This document shows positions 9,029-18,588 of a stretch of 64,000 bases of DNA, piece after piece (the first letter of the stretch is position 1; each line of letters begins with the position of its first letter). Source of the stretch: JABDBE01 sp963832245 (GTDB lineage: Bacteria; Acidobacteriota; Terriglobia; Terriglobales; Acidobacteriaceae); NCBI GenBank assembly GCA_963832245.1, contig CAWHTG010000004.1, positions 248,001 through 312,000 on the forward strand, in the 5' to 3' direction. Below the pieces are notes generated by a model. That model saw only the letters and a list, made by a program, of their open reading frames with translations. It made no database searches and was not told the origin of the DNA. Position numbers and translations under genes: made by a program.

Positions 9029-10828
9029 TTATTGCTGAGCTTTAGGCGTCGCCTTTTTCCTGGTGACAGGCTTGGCCGTTTTCTTGGTTCCTGCTTGTTG
9101 GAGCAGAGTCAAGGAATCTGCGGCGTTGAACGGGTATTCGCGGACGGACCGTTGACCGGTGGTGCTCAAGGTGATGTCTACGCGACGATTGCTGGCGAGG
9201 AGGACCGTCTTGATGTTGTCGATCACCCTCTGGCGCTGCTCTGGAGTCAACTCGGGGTTCTTCTCAATCGCGTCTTTCACCTGGGCTTCGTCCAGATTTC
9301 TTTGTTCGCCGAAGGCCTTGGTTTCGAGGTTTGCGGCGGGAACGCCGTGTTCGATCAAGAAGCGTTTGGTGCGTTCGACGCGCCGTTCGGAGAGTGCCTG
9401 GTTGTATTCCACGGAGCCTCGTGGGTCGGCATGGCCTTCGAGAGTCAAGTGGGCATCCGGCTTGGTTTCGAGGTACTTCTTGAAATCCTCGGCCAGTGAA
9501 ACGAGAGTTTGCTCCTGGCTGGGAAGTAGGCCGCCATCGGGATTCTCGACTCTTGGCTTATCCGTAGCAAAGTAAATGCTGTGCAGGGAAAGTCTGGCTT
9601 CGAGTTTTATGAACTCAGGCGAAACTGGGGGAGGGTTCTGCACCATCACCTGCGCGGTAGCCTGAGTGTTCAGGCCGCGTGTGTCGCTGCAAGTCGCGGT
9701 CACGGTGATCGGACCGTTGGAGGTAGCGGACGTATCCAGGGCAGCAGTGCTGCCGCTTCCAGAAATGCTGCCGCCGCTCGCAGTCCAACCGCCTACCGTG
9801 ACTTGAGCGTTGTCCGGACTGGTGCAGGTGCAACTGATGGTGGAGGGCGTGCCGGTCTGGACTGTGGATGGGTTAGCCGAACAGTAAACGGCGGGCGGAT
9901 TCTTTGGTGGCTCCTTCACGATGAAGGTCGCCATGCAGCTGGCCTCGCTCTGCGCCTTTGGATCGGAAATATGAGCGGTAACCGTGTAACTGCCTCCCGT
10001 CGCGCCATTGGTGTCAACCCTCGCAGTATTGTCCTTGCCGGTAACTTGGCCGCCGGTGGCGCTCCAGGTGTAATTCAGCGTGTGCTTAGAATTAAAGTTG
10101 CTACCGGTCGCCGTGGCTGTCGCCGGCTCGCCCACCATGACTTCAGCGGGATTGATGGCGCAACTTGCGGAGACGGGCGCGGGCGCGGATTTACCGCCAA
10201 ACATGAATACCAGACCACTTTGCAGTCTAACGCCTCTGACATCGGTGGCGGGAACGGTCGAACTCGGACCATACTGGTGATTGGAGAACACGAAATCTCC
10301 TCGAATCACGCGCCAAGCCACACGTCGAGTCAATTTCAGATCAAGACCGCCCCCAGCCATGAAGCCGAATCGGTTATCAGTCTGGAAAAGATCGGAGGAA
10401 AGGCTGTGCCAGCCCACCAGAGCTTCCACAAAGGGGGAAAGATGTTGGGTGCGAAAGGTTAGCTTCGGCCCCATGGAGGCGCTGTAAAAGGCGGCATCGT
10501 CAATACGTTTGACCACTCCGTTCTCACCGGCCCCCCAATGCCCGCTGCCGTCGGCGGTCAATCCGAACCAGCGGTTAAAGTTGTAGGTGACGCTGGCACC
10601 GATGCCCCGCGGATTGGATTCCACACGGCTGGTCACCGGTAGCAATCCTCCTGGAAGCAGACCGTGCACATTGGTGGCTGGATCGAAGAAGGAGTATCCG
10701 GCGTAGAGCTCCCATTTGGGAGTGGGCTGATCCTGCGCTGCCACGAAGGTGCCCACGCAACATACGATCGCAGCCGCCGCCAACCCCGCAACTGAGATCC
10801 GGTGACCATGGTTCTGAGAAGATGACAT
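9029..10828 (-). CDS. OmpA-family outer-membrane protein with Ig/PKD-like insert
   Basis: The ATG at 10828 follows a strong CGGAGGCG and gives a 599-residue protein with a signal peptide (about 1-32, ending FVAAQ); the frame extends further upstream without a better start. Residues about 35-205 look like an OmpA-type beta barrel (WELYAGYSFFDP, FVEALVGWHSL). Two Ig/PKD-like modules follow (about 215-400), and then a C-terminal OmpA peptidoglycan-binding domain with LEGHADPRGSVEYNQALSERR. The tail is Lys-rich. It probably anchors the outer membrane to peptidoglycan. Ig modules between the barrel and OmpA domain are an uncommon layout that recurs in Acidobacteria. Confidence 0.85.
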   Translation of the reverse strand: MSSSQNHGHRISVAGLAAAAIVCCVGTFVAAQDQPTPKWELYAGYSFFDPATNVHGLLPGGLLPVTSRVESNPRGIGASVTYNFNRWFGLTADGSGHWGAGENGVVKRIDDAAFYSASMGPKLTFRTQHLSPFVEALVGWHSLSSDLFQTDNRFGFMAGGGLDLKLTRRVAWRVIRGDFVFSNHQYGPSSTVPATDVRGVRLQSGLVFMFGGKSAPAPVSASCAINPAEVMVGEPATATATGSNFNSKHTLNYTWSATGGQVTGKDNTARVDTNGATGGSYTVTAHISDPKAQSEASCMATFIVKEPPKNPPAVYCSANPSTVQTGTPSTISCTCTSPDNAQVTVGGWTASGGSISGSGSTAALDTSATSNGPITVTATCSDTRGLNTQATAQVMVQNPPPVSPEFIKLEARLSLHSIYFATDKPRVENPDGGLLPSQEQTLVSLAEDFKKYLETKPDAHLTLEGHADPRGSVEYNQALSERRVERTKRFLIEHGVPAANLETKAFGEQRNLDEAQVKDAIEKNPELTPEQRQRVIDNIKTVLLASNRRVDITLSTTGQRSVREYPFNAADSLTLLQQAGTKKTAKPVTRKKATPKAQQ

Positions 10829-10922
10829 ATGAAACGCCTCCGAACTTGATGACTTGAAATCCTTCTTCCATCCCTGCACCGTAGTGGACCCACGAGCGGA
10901 TCCACTACGGAATGACTCATGC

Positions 10923-12956
10923 TTAGGGGGCTGTAACATGATTGCTGTCCATTGTGACCGCGGCGTTGCGAGCCAGTGCTCTGCCGGTAAGAGTTGCGCC
11001 GGTCTCCAGGGTGATTGATTGCAGCGACAGAATGGTTCCCTCGAAGATTGAGTTCGTTCCCAGAGTCGCTGAGCTGCTAACCTGCCAAAAGACGTTCTTA
11101 GCCTGAGCGCCACCGGCCAGAATGACCTGGGTGCTTCCTATGGTTGTGAGTGTGGAGCCCACCTGGAAAATAAAAACGGCATTTGCGTTACCTTGTGCAT
11201 CGAGAGTTACGTTACCTGCCGACAACATGACGGTGCTCGAGGTCTTGTACAGGCCGGGGGTGAAAGTCAGGCCGCTCATATCTCCAGGCAGAACCGCGCC
11301 TCCTGGTAATCCGGCAGCATAGTTATACGCGGTGGTCAAATCTAGTTGGGCTTGGGCTGCGGTCGGATCGGTTATATGCATGACCGCGGGCGGCGTAAGT
11401 GTTCCGGGTGGGAACCCTGTAACCGCGCTTCCCGGGCTTAGTCCCAGATTCCCGCCGGTAATGATGGTCGGGCCGGTATTGGTGACCGTGGAGCCCGCCA
11501 GGATTTCAAAATTCGCCGCCGATCCCAACGGCACAGGCGGCTGACATACCTGCGTAGCCGTTTTGAAAGTCCAAACAAAGTTACTGGCTAGCGGGTTGCC
11601 AGACGCGTCCTGGGCCCCGGTGGTAATGGTGGCGGTGTAAAGAGTGTTCAGGGCGAGATTGCTCGATGGGGTGAACGTCGCAATCTTGTTGGTGCCGTCC
11701 ATGGTCACGGTCCCGGTTACGCCGGGCGCGACCGTAAACGTCGTAGTGTTAAGGGTCAGAGGGTTCATGGCTTCACTGAATGTGGCGGTGATTACGGTGT
11801 TGGGACATACCCCGATCGCACCATTGGGAGGGGCGACGGCAATGACTGTGGGTGGTGGGGGCGCCGTACATGTCGTGACCGAGGTTGTGAAGGTCCACAC
11901 AAAATTACTTGCCAGCGCATTGCCATTCGGGTCCTTGGCCCCTGTGGTGATTGTGGCCGTATAAAGGGTGTTCAATGCGAGATTGCTTTTTGGTGTAAAG
12001 GTAAAAATCTTGTTGGTTCCATCGTGGGTGACGGTTCCGCTTACGGAGGTCGTCCCGGGTCCGGTCAGCGTAAAAGTTGTAGTGTTGATCGTTGCAGGAT
12101 CCATGGCTTGTGGGAAGACGGCCGCGACTACTGTGTTGGGACAGATTCCGCTGGAAACGTTCGGTGGAGTCACGGAAGTGGGCGGAGCCGGAGGTAGACA
12201 AAGCGTGGCAGCAGTTGTGAAGGTCCACACAAAATTGCTCGCCAGCGCGGTGCCGAACATGTTCTGTGCTCCGGTGGTAATCGTCGCTGTGTAGAGCGTG
12301 CTCACGGCGAGACTGGCCGATGGAGTGAAGATCGCAGTGTCACTTGAGGCATCGTAGGTGACTACTCCCACCACAGGTGCAGTTCCTGGTCCAGTCAAGG
12401 TAAAGGTCGTGGTATCGATCGATGAAGGATTCATCGCCTCGCTGAAGGTGGCGGTGACTATGGTATTGGGACATGTAGCGGGGGCCCCCTTAAGAGGGAA
12501 TACGGAAGATACGACCGGTGCCGGTTGGCATCCATTGGCAGCGGTGGTGAAAGTCCATACAAGATTGCTTGCCAGCGCATTGCCAAACATGTCCTTGGCG
12601 CCGGTCGAGACCGTGGCGGTGTAGACGGTACTAACCGCCAGACTGCTCGATGGTGTGAAGGTAAAAATCGTGTTGGTTGTATCGTGCGTGATGGTTCCAA
12701 TTACACCGGGTGCCACGGTAAAGGTGGTGGCAGTGATGGTGGAAGGATTCATCGCCTTGCTGAAGGTGGCGGTGACCACCGCATTGGGGCAAATGCCGCC
12801 AGCGCCGCTGAGAGGGGTTACGGAAGCCACGGTGGGCGGAGTTACGGTCGAGTTGGTACCGGGCTTGTCCGCATCGCTGCATCCGGCGGCGAAAATGAGC
12901 AGTAAGAATGCTGTGAAGCAGATCGTATGATTCTTGTATCTACGCATGGCCATCAT
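10923..12956 (-). CDS. Lipoprotein with four Big_5-type Ig repeats and a DUF3494 ice-binding-like domain
   Basis: Start taken at ATG 12956, six bases after GAGAGG; the product has 677 residues. The N-terminus MMAMRRYKNHTICF-TAFLLLIFAAGCS is a lipoprotein signal with lipobox AAGC. Four tandem Ig-like (SbsA/Big_5) domains of about 105 residues follow. Each carries GxCPNTVVTATFSxAMNP and LYTATITTGAxDxxGNALASNFVWTF, and the DNA repeats are also similar. The last 200 residues (LGSAANFEILAGSTVTNTG to the end) match DUF3494, the fold of many microbial ice-binding proteins, which also occurs in adhesins. It is likely surface-exposed. It stands next to the OmpA-family gene, same strand, 94 bp apart. 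Confidence 0.85.
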   Translation of the reverse strand: MMAMRRYKNHTICFTAFLLLIFAAGCSDADKPGTNSTVTPPTVASVTPLSGAGGICPNAVVTATFSKAMNPSTITATTFTVAPGVIGTITHDTTNTIFTFTPSSSLAVSTVYTATVSTGAKDMFGNALASNLVWTFTTAANGCQPAPVVSSVFPLKGAPATCPNTIVTATFSEAMNPSSIDTTTFTLTGPGTAPVVGVVTYDASSDTAIFTPSASLAVSTLYTATITTGAQNMFGTALASNFVWTFTTAATLCLPPAPPTSVTPPNVSSGICPNTVVAAVFPQAMDPATINTTTFTLTGPGTTSVSGTVTHDGTNKIFTFTPKSNLALNTLYTATITTGAKDPNGNALASNFVWTFTTSVTTCTAPPPPTVIAVAPPNGAIGVCPNTVITATFSEAMNPLTLNTTTFTVAPGVTGTVTMDGTNKIATFTPSSNLALNTLYTATITTGAQDASGNPLASNFVWTFKTATQVCQPPVPLGSAANFEILAGSTVTNTGPTIITGGNLGLSPGSAVTGFPPGTLTPPAVMHITDPTAAQAQLDLTTAYNYAAGLPGGAVLPGDMSGLTFTPGLYKTSSTVMLSAGNVTLDAQGNANAVFIFQVGSTLTTIGSTQVILAGGAQAKNVFWQVSSSATLGTNSIFEGTILSLQSITLETGATLTGRALARNAAVTMDSNHVTAP

Positions 12957-13429
12957 CCTTTTCCTCTCGGCTTGACCGCCGCCGCATAGTGAAATCACAA
13001 AGCTATGTGAGCGAACTTTAATTAGCTGGACTTTCGCGAGGCTGATCAAAATTGCACACATGGGAAAAAAACGCGCGGCACAGTTCCGTTTTGGTGCAAT
13101 AGCTGAAGAGCAGGCATAAGTTCGAACAATCCCGCAAGCCTTTCAGGCCGCGCCAAATGCTCACCGGAGCACCGACGCAGGGGGACTTGTCTCGTTTTCC
13201 AATGCAAGAGTAGGGACGGTGGGCCTGAGAAGTCTGTGACGCTAGAACTTCGATCACTTGTGCAAATGTCTGGGATGGAATTGGGTTGGTCCGGGCGCTC
13301 GTGCTTATTTCGGAGGTAACAGCGGTTCGGGCGGGCGAGGGCGTCGTCTGTACACGTGCTAAACCTTGACGGTCGAGGCGGGCATCTCCACCCGATCTTG
13401 TCTTTATGGGTTCGGGTTACCATGGTTCT
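12957..13429. other. Intergenic region between divergent genes
   Basis: About 470 bp with no supported gene; the open frames here have no recognisable protein features. It should hold the leftward promoter of the DUF3494 lipoprotein and leads into the rightward promoter of the GGDEF gene. Confidence 0.4.
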
Positions 13430-13459
13430 TTGCGGGGACTTCCGGGGGCCGCATATAAT
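13430..13459 (+). promoter_or_regulatory. Sigma-70-type promoter of the GAF-GGDEF gene
   Basis: TTGCGG at 13430-13435 and a consensus TATAAT at 13454-13459 are separated by 18 bp. They lie about 40 bp upstream of the ATG at 13498, with room for a short leader containing GAGG at 13485-13488. Confidence 0.55.
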
Positions 13460-13497
13460 TCCGATACTCCCGCTCGCGAGATTCGAGGTTGAAGTTC

Positions 13498-14550
13498 ATG
13501 ACCAAGGCCACCGGGGCCGAGAATAATCGGCAGAGTCAGGAATTGACCATCTTCCACGATGTGGCCAAGGCTCTGACCTCGTCGCTGGATCTCGATTCCA
13601 TCCTCCAGACGATTATGGAAAAAATGGCGGAATATTTCCGCCCTGATACCTGGTCATTGCTGATGGTGGATGATGAACGCGATGAGCTTTACTTCGCCAT
13701 TGCCGTCGGAAGTGCGTCGGAGGCCTTGAAAAACCTGCGATTGAAAGTGGGCGAGGGCATTGCCGGATACGTCGCCAAGCATGGCGAACGGCTGATCGTG
13801 CCCGATGTTATGACCGATCCGCGGTTCGCCAAACGCATTGATGAGATGACGAAGTGGGAGACGCGTTCGATTGTCTGTTTTCCTGTACGTTCTCGGCTGC
13901 GTGTCCTGGGCGTCATTCAGCTGGTCAATGTGGACATGCAACACTTCGGGGATCAGGAGATATTCTTCCTGCAATCGCTGTGCGACTATGCGGCGATAGC
14001 AATCGAAAATGCGCGGGCGGTGGAGAAGATCCAGGAACTCACCATCACCGACGATTGCACAGGCCTTTACAATGCGCGGCATCTCTATAAAACGCTGGAG
14101 ACCGAGGTTTACCGCTCGTCGCGCTTCGGGTATGAGTTCACAGTCGTGTTTATCGACTTGGATCATTTCAAGCAAGTCAACGATACGCACGGTCATCTAA
14201 TCGGCAGCAAACTTCTGGCTGAGATCGGCTACTTGGTCAAAGCCCAGCTGCGTTTGATCGACTTTGCTTTTCGCTACGGTGGCGACGAATTTGTGGTGCT
14301 GTTGCCGCAGACGGGGAAGGATCAGGCTTTAGTGGTAGCAAAACGTTTGCGCGACAGCCTGCGCACCAGCATGTTCTGCAAAGAGGAAGGACTCGATCTG
14401 AATGTGCGCGCTTCGATGGGCGTGGCTACCTATCCGCACGATGCCAAGACACCCCACGACATTATTCGTCAAGCAGATGAAATGATGTATCTGGTGAAGA
14501 ATACGTCGCGGGATAATATTGGGATTGCCCAGCGCGGGCTGATGAAGTAG
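13498..14550 (+). CDS. GAF-domain diguanylate cyclase
   Basis: A 350-residue protein from the ATG at 13498 (GAGG nine bases upstream; an in-frame TTG lies at 13489). A GAF sensor domain occupies about residues 18-165, including GEGIAGYVAKHGERLIVPDV and VCFPVRSRLRVLGVIQLVN. A GGDEF domain follows at about 180-340, with the intact catalytic motif RYGGDEFVVLLP. It should make cyclic di-GMP from GTP in response to a ligand or redox signal at the GAF domain. No membrane segment or signal peptide is present, so it is cytoplasmic. No obvious RxxD inhibitory site is seen just before the motif. Confidence 0.9.
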   Translation: MTKATGAENNRQSQELTIFHDVAKALTSSLDLDSILQTIMEKMAEYFRPDTWSLLMVDDERDELYFAIAVGSASEALKNLRLKVGEGIAGYVAKHGERLIVPDVMTDPRFAKRIDEMTKWETRSIVCFPVRSRLRVLGVIQLVNVDMQHFGDQEIFFLQSLCDYAAIAIENARAVEKIQELTITDDCTGLYNARHLYKTLETEVYRSSRFGYEFTVVFIDLDHFKQVNDTHGHLIGSKLLAEIGYLVKAQLRLIDFAFRYGGDEFVVLLPQTGKDQALVVAKRLRDSLRTSMFCKEEGLDLNVRASMGVATYPHDAKTPHDIIRQADEMMYLVKNTSRDNIGIAQRGLMK

Positions 14551-14727
14551 CCGTCCGTTGTCAGCTGTCAGCTTTTTCTCCAGCCATACATTCCTTCTTC
14601 TCAGCTCTATCGCTGTCCCGTCAAACTGAGAAATCTGAATGGCGGAGAAGCCGACGAGGGATTCGTTCATGGTAGCAACGCTCGCACATTGCGCAACACC
14701 GCCACCGCTACGCGAGCCCGCTCCAGT

Positions 14728-15516
14728 TCAGCCTTTTTCCGGTTCCGGCACGAAGCGGTATCCTACGCCGCGTACGGTCAGCAGGTGCTCGGGCTTGGCG
14801 GGATCGTCTTCGATGTAACGCCGCAGCCGGACGATGAAGTTATCGATGGCGCGCGTGTCGGTGTCTTCGTGCAGGCCCCAGACTTCTTCCAGGATGGCTT
14901 TGCGCGAGACGATGCGGCCGCTGTTGCGAACCAGGTGACGCAACAGTTCCGCCTCCATCAAAGTGAGGCGAATAGTGTTCCGGTTGACTCGCAGTTCCAG
15001 TTTGCCAAAGTCGATCGTTCGTCCGTGGAAGGAGAAAGCGTCCGCGGTGGGCGCCTGTCTGACTCCCAGCCATTCACGGCGGCGCAGCAAACCCTGCAGC
15101 CGCGCCAGCAGAATGGGAAGTTCGAAAGGTTTGGGAAGATAGTCGTCGGCGCCTGACGCGAATCCCTTGAGCACGTCTTCGGGACGGCCACGCGCGGTCA
15201 GCATCAGCACAGGAACAAAATTTTTCGCGGCGCGCAGTTCGGTCGCGACCTCAAAACCATCCTTGCCGGGAAGCATCACATCCAGCACTACCGCATCGAA
15301 TTCTTCGCGCTGGCTCCGTTCACGCCTGGCGGTTCCGCGTTTGCCGTTTTCTTTTCTGCCGTTTTCTTGACCACCGTTTTCCTTATGACCAAGAAGCAGT
15401 TCGATTGCGCTCTCGCCGTCGCCGGCAACTTCGACCCTGTGTCCTTCCGCTTCGAGATTAAAACGCAACCCCTGAGCCAAATGGGCTTCGTCTTCCACAA
15501 TCAGCACACGGCTCAT
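14728..15516 (-). CDS. OmpR-family response regulator with a charged insertion in the receiver
   Basis: A 262-residue response regulator. The receiver has the acidic pair VEDE (8-10), the phosphoacceptor D79 in VVLDVMLPG and a conserved Lys in LPKPFELP. A winged-helix DNA-binding domain follows (about 165-258, ending VRGVGYRFVPEPEKG). Between helix 2 and strand 3 there is an extra stretch (about 43-71) rich in Lys, Glu, Asn, Gly and Arg. It is encoded by repeated GAAAACGG units, whereas ordinary receivers have a short turn there. It overlaps the histidine kinase gene by four bases, so the two are translationally coupled. Confidence 0.9.
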   Translation of the reverse strand: MSRVLIVEDEAHLAQGLRFNLEAEGHRVEVAGDGESAIELLLGHKENGGQENGRKENGKRGTARRERSQREEFDAVVLDVMLPGKDGFEVATELRAAKNFVPVLMLTARGRPEDVLKGFASGADDYLPKPFELPILLARLQGLLRRREWLGVRQAPTADAFSFHGRTIDFGKLELRVNRNTIRLTLMEAELLRHLVRNSGRIVSRKAILEEVWGLHEDTDTRAIDNFIVRLRRYIEDDPAKPEHLLTVRGVGYRFVPEPEKG

Positions 15517-16478
15517 GCCCGGTTCTCCCGAACCGCGTTCCCGGCAACTCGGTTTTCTGTCCGGCTCTCCCGAGAAACGCTTCGCGGCAGTTCGACGACA
15601 ACCGTGGTTCCCTGACCTTCCCCCTGACTCTGCGCAAACGCGCGGCCACCATGCTTCTTGGCGATGGCGCGAACGATGAACAGGCCCAAACCCGTACCCT
15701 TTATGTGCGCCAGCGAACGATTCGAAACGCGATAGAAACGCTTGAACACGCTCTTCAACTCTCCCGGCGGAATGCCGACTCCATGGTCGCGAATGCTCAA
15801 TCGCACGTGTTTTTCATCGGGAGTGTCGACGCGAATCGAAACATCGACGTGCTCGCCGGAATACTTGATGGCGTTGTCGAGCACGTTGGCGACGGCAGTG
15901 CGCAACTCCTGAGGATCGCCAGTGACGCGAGCTTCCGATCCATTGTCGGCCACGGCCTCGAAGCGCAAAGCCTGGGGCTGCAGATGATGACTGGTGCGAG
16001 CAACTTCCACGCATTCGCGAACCAAACTGCCGAAATCAATAGCGACGCGTTCGCGGCTGCTCTTCCTGTGGCCCACCACTCCAGCTTTTAGAACCTGCTC
16101 GACGGTGCCTAGTAGACGATCGGAATCTTCGAGCATGAGGCGGTAAAACTCGTGGCGCTGGGCGTCGTCCACGTCACGATGTTGCAGCGTCTGCAGGTAA
16201 AGCCGGATGGAAGCGATCGGAGTCTTAAGTTCGTGCGTGACCGCGTTGATGAAACTGTCGTGCTGCTCGTTGCGGCGAATCTCGCGCAACAGGAAAATCG
16301 TATTCAGGACCAGCCCTGTGGTAATGGCGCCGAAGAAGATCACGCCCAGGAAAACTCGGATCCCTTCACGCCAGTTCAGGATGATCCAGCCGAAGCCAAC
16401 GGCTACCGCGACGCCCGCCAGGCCGACGCCCAGAACCAGGAATGTGATCGTCGCTTTGCGCCGGCTGGTGATGCGCAT
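15513..16478 (-). CDS. Membrane sensor histidine kinase
   Basis: A 321-residue kinase, partner of the overlapping response regulator. Two hydrophobic segments (about 11-35 and 41-64) enclose almost no periplasmic loop, so it probably senses within the membrane or through another protein. HisKA contains H82 in VTHELKTPIAS. The ATPase domain has the N box (LDNAIKYSG), G1 (RDHGVGIP), F box (FKRFYRVSNRS) and G2 (GTGLGLFIV). The C-terminal tail SVSRESRTENRVAGNAVRENRA is Arg/Glu/Asn-rich and repetitive, resembling the insertion found in its partner regulator. Confidence 0.9.
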   Translation of the reverse strand: MRITSRRKATITFLVLGVGLAGVAVAVGFGWIILNWREGIRVFLGVIFFGAITTGLVLNTIFLLREIRRNEQHDSFINAVTHELKTPIASIRLYLQTLQHRDVDDAQRHEFYRLMLEDSDRLLGTVEQVLKAGVVGHRKSSRERVAIDFGSLVRECVEVARTSHHLQPQALRFEAVADNGSEARVTGDPQELRTAVANVLDNAIKYSGEHVDVSIRVDTPDEKHVRLSIRDHGVGIPPGELKSVFKRFYRVSNRSLAHIKGTGLGLFIVRAIAKKHGGRAFAQSQGEGQGTTVVVELPRSVSRESRTENRVAGNAVRENRA

Positions 16479-16638
16479 AGCACGATTCTACCGCGAGGGA
16501 GGAGGAAACTGGGGGATTGACGACGAGGTCGCCATTCGATGTCGTCCCGAGCAACGCGAGGGATCTATAGTGCCTGGCATCCAAAACAAACTGCAGATTC
16601 CTGGTCGCTATCGCTCCTCGGAATGACAGGTTGCTGGG

Positions 16639-17538
16639 TTAGACTGAAGCTAACTCCGGCGTGGGAGTTGGAGCTGACGCTTTGGCTTCTTCTTTGCGGG
16701 CTAGTTCGTCCAGCTTTACCCGATAGACGTGGCGGGCGAGGCCCAGTTTCTTCAGGGTCCAGATGCCGTACCAGTTCATATCGATCTCGTACCAGCGCAG
16801 ACCGTGGCGGGCGGAAACTGGGTGGGCGTGATGGTTGTTGTGCCAGCCCTCGCCGAAAGTCAGAATGGCAACCCACCAGCTGTTGGTGGAAAGATCTTTG
16901 GTGACGAAGCGGCGTGAGCCCCAGCTGTGGGTCGCGGAGTTCACCAGCCACGTAGTGTGCAGGCCGACTACCGTTCGCATGAAGACTCCCCAGAGCAGAA
17001 ACGGCAGGCCGCCGATGGCGAGCAGAAGCAAGCCTAAGACGATCATGGGGACATAATGATATTTCGTGATCCAGACATGGAATTTGTCTTTTGCTAAGTC
17101 AGGCACGTAACGTGCCAGCGTGGTGGTATCGTGATGCATCGACTTGCCGGTAATAATCCAGCCCATGTGCGCCCACCACTTACCGTCGATTGGGGAGTGC
17201 GGGTCGCCTTCGTGATCGGAAAATTGATGATGAATGCGGTGCGTAGCCACCCAGAAAATCGGGCCGCCTTCGAGAGCGAGCGTGGCGCAGGTGGTGAGGA
17301 AATATTCGACCCACTTCGGAGTCCTGTATCCGCGATGCGTGAGCAGCCGGTGATAGCCCATGCCGATGCCTAGGCTTCCTGAAACCCACCAGAGGAACAT
17401 CGAAACGAAGAGAGCTTTCCAGGTGAAGAAGAAGAGTGCGGCAACGGCCCCAATGTGAAACAGGGCCATAAAGGTTGCGGTTACCCAGTTGATTTCGTTG
17501 TCGGCGACTGGCTCGCGGTGTAGCGCTTCGAGTTCCAT
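16639..17538 (-). CDS. Membrane fatty-acid (acyl-CoA type) desaturase
   Basis: A 299-residue integral membrane di-iron desaturase of the delta-9 acyl-CoA family. The three histidine boxes are present: HRLLTHR (63-69), HRIHH (100-104) and HNNHH (near 236-240), together with the usual hydrophobic pairs between them. It introduces a double bond into acyl chains using O2 and an electron donor, adjusting membrane fluidity. No electron-transfer gene is adjacent. It is a single-gene unit facing the same way as the dehydrogenase upstream. Confidence 0.92.
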   Translation of the reverse strand: MELEALHREPVADNEINWVTATFMALFHIGAVAALFFFTWKALFVSMFLWWVSGSLGIGMGYHRLLTHRGYRTPKWVEYFLTTCATLALEGGPIFWVATHRIHHQFSDHEGDPHSPIDGKWWAHMGWIITGKSMHHDTTTLARYVPDLAKDKFHVWITKYHYVPMIVLGLLLLAIGGLPFLLWGVFMRTVVGLHTTWLVNSATHSWGSRRFVTKDLSTNSWWVAILTFGEGWHNNHHAHPVSARHGLRWYEIDMNWYGIWTLKKLGLARHVYRVKLDELARKEEAKASAPTPTPELASV

Positions 17539-17676
17539 TGCGGGTCCCTTTTTACTTGTGGTGGGTGCTGTAAGTTAGGCTAGCAGGGACGGGCGGGGCG
17601 GAGTGTAATAGTTCTGTAATAAGCGAGCTAGATCGGCGTTACGGAAGTACTAACTGCTAAGGCGTCGCCCGAAGGC

Positions 17677-18558
17677 TCAGGCCGACGCGCCTTTCACTTC
17701 CACTCCAGCCCATTTTTCCAGCAGGGTCAGGGTTGCGGCGTAATCCAGGTCGCCGTGCCCATCTTCGTCGGCGACGTCGTAGATTTCTTCTACTGTCTCC
17801 AGCCCCGGCAACCTGACCCGGAGTTCTTTGGCCGCTTCCAGTGCCAGCCGGAGGTCTTTGTGCATCAGGCGCAGGGGGAAATTTGGAGAAAAGTCACGTT
17901 TCAGGACAAACGGAGCCTTGTACTCGACGACGCCAGAATGAACCATCGTAGCCTGGATCAACGGCACCAGGGCTTCGACATCAACTCCCAGTTTCGTGGC
18001 CAGCGTGAGGGCCTCGGCGAAGCCTTCGTAGATGAGCGCAATTTGAAGATTCATTACGAGCTTTGTAGCCTGTCCCTTGCCGGTCTCGCCCATGCGGAAA
18101 ATCTTTTTGCCCATAGCCGCAAACAGGGGCTTTAGCTTCTCCACGGCGGGTTCGTCTCCACCGACCATGAAAATCAGGGTACCGCTTTCGGCTCCAGCCT
18201 TGGACCCGGTCATGGGCGCGTCTACATATTGAACTCCATGCGAACGCACCCGCTCGGCAAACTGGCGCGTGGCGGAGGGTGAGATGGTGCTGGAATCCGC
18301 AATGATCATTCCTTCGGTCAGCGACTCATGGATGCCTTGTGCTCCGAACAAAACGCTTTCGACCGCTTTCGTATCGGAGACGCACATCCACACCACTTCG
18401 ACTCCGTGTGCCGCCTCCGCGGGAGAAGCCGCGGTCCGTGCGCCTCCCACTTCCTTGCCCGGAGTACGATTCCAGACTGCAACTTCGTGACCAGCCTTGG
18501 CCAGATTAGCCGCCATCGACCGTCCCATGATTCCCAAGCCTAAGAAAGCAACCCGCAT
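17677..18558 (-). CDS. 3-hydroxyisobutyrate dehydrogenase family NAD(P)-dependent oxidoreductase
   Basis: Start set at ATG 18558, preceded by CAGGAG; the upstream extension of the frame is repeat sequence. The product is 293 residues with a Rossmann motif GLGIMG (7-12) and VWNRT. The family substrate loop is STISPSATRQFAERV, followed by DAPMTGSKAGAESGTL and the catalytic-lysine region GQATKLVMNLQ. Members oxidise or reduce beta-hydroxy acids such as 3-hydroxyisobutyrate, tartronate semialdehyde or succinate semialdehyde. The substrate cannot be chosen from sequence. It stands alone. Confidence 0.88.
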   Translation of the reverse strand: MRVAFLGLGIMGRSMAANLAKAGHEVAVWNRTPGKEVGGARTAASPAEAAHGVEVVWMCVSDTKAVESVLFGAQGIHESLTEGMIIADSSTISPSATRQFAERVRSHGVQYVDAPMTGSKAGAESGTLIFMVGGDEPAVEKLKPLFAAMGKKIFRMGETGKGQATKLVMNLQIALIYEGFAEALTLATKLGVDVEALVPLIQATMVHSGVVEYKAPFVLKRDFSPNFPLRLMHKDLRLALEAAKELRVRLPGLETVEEIYDVADEDGHGDLDYAATLTLLEKWAGVEVKGASA

Positions 18559-18588
18559 ATTGGCTCCTGTAAATTCGGCAAGCTTCTT

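Noticed and set aside
10923..12900. Possible CRISPR or minisatellite because of regularly spaced repeats
   Set aside because: Repeat unit is about 315 bp and codes for Ig-like domains; no short repeats with unique spacers are present anywhere in the window.
11122..12930. Several similar plus-strand frames resembling a repeat-gene family
   Set aside because: They mirror the four Ig-like repeats of the lipoprotein on the other strand; the similarity comes from the real gene.
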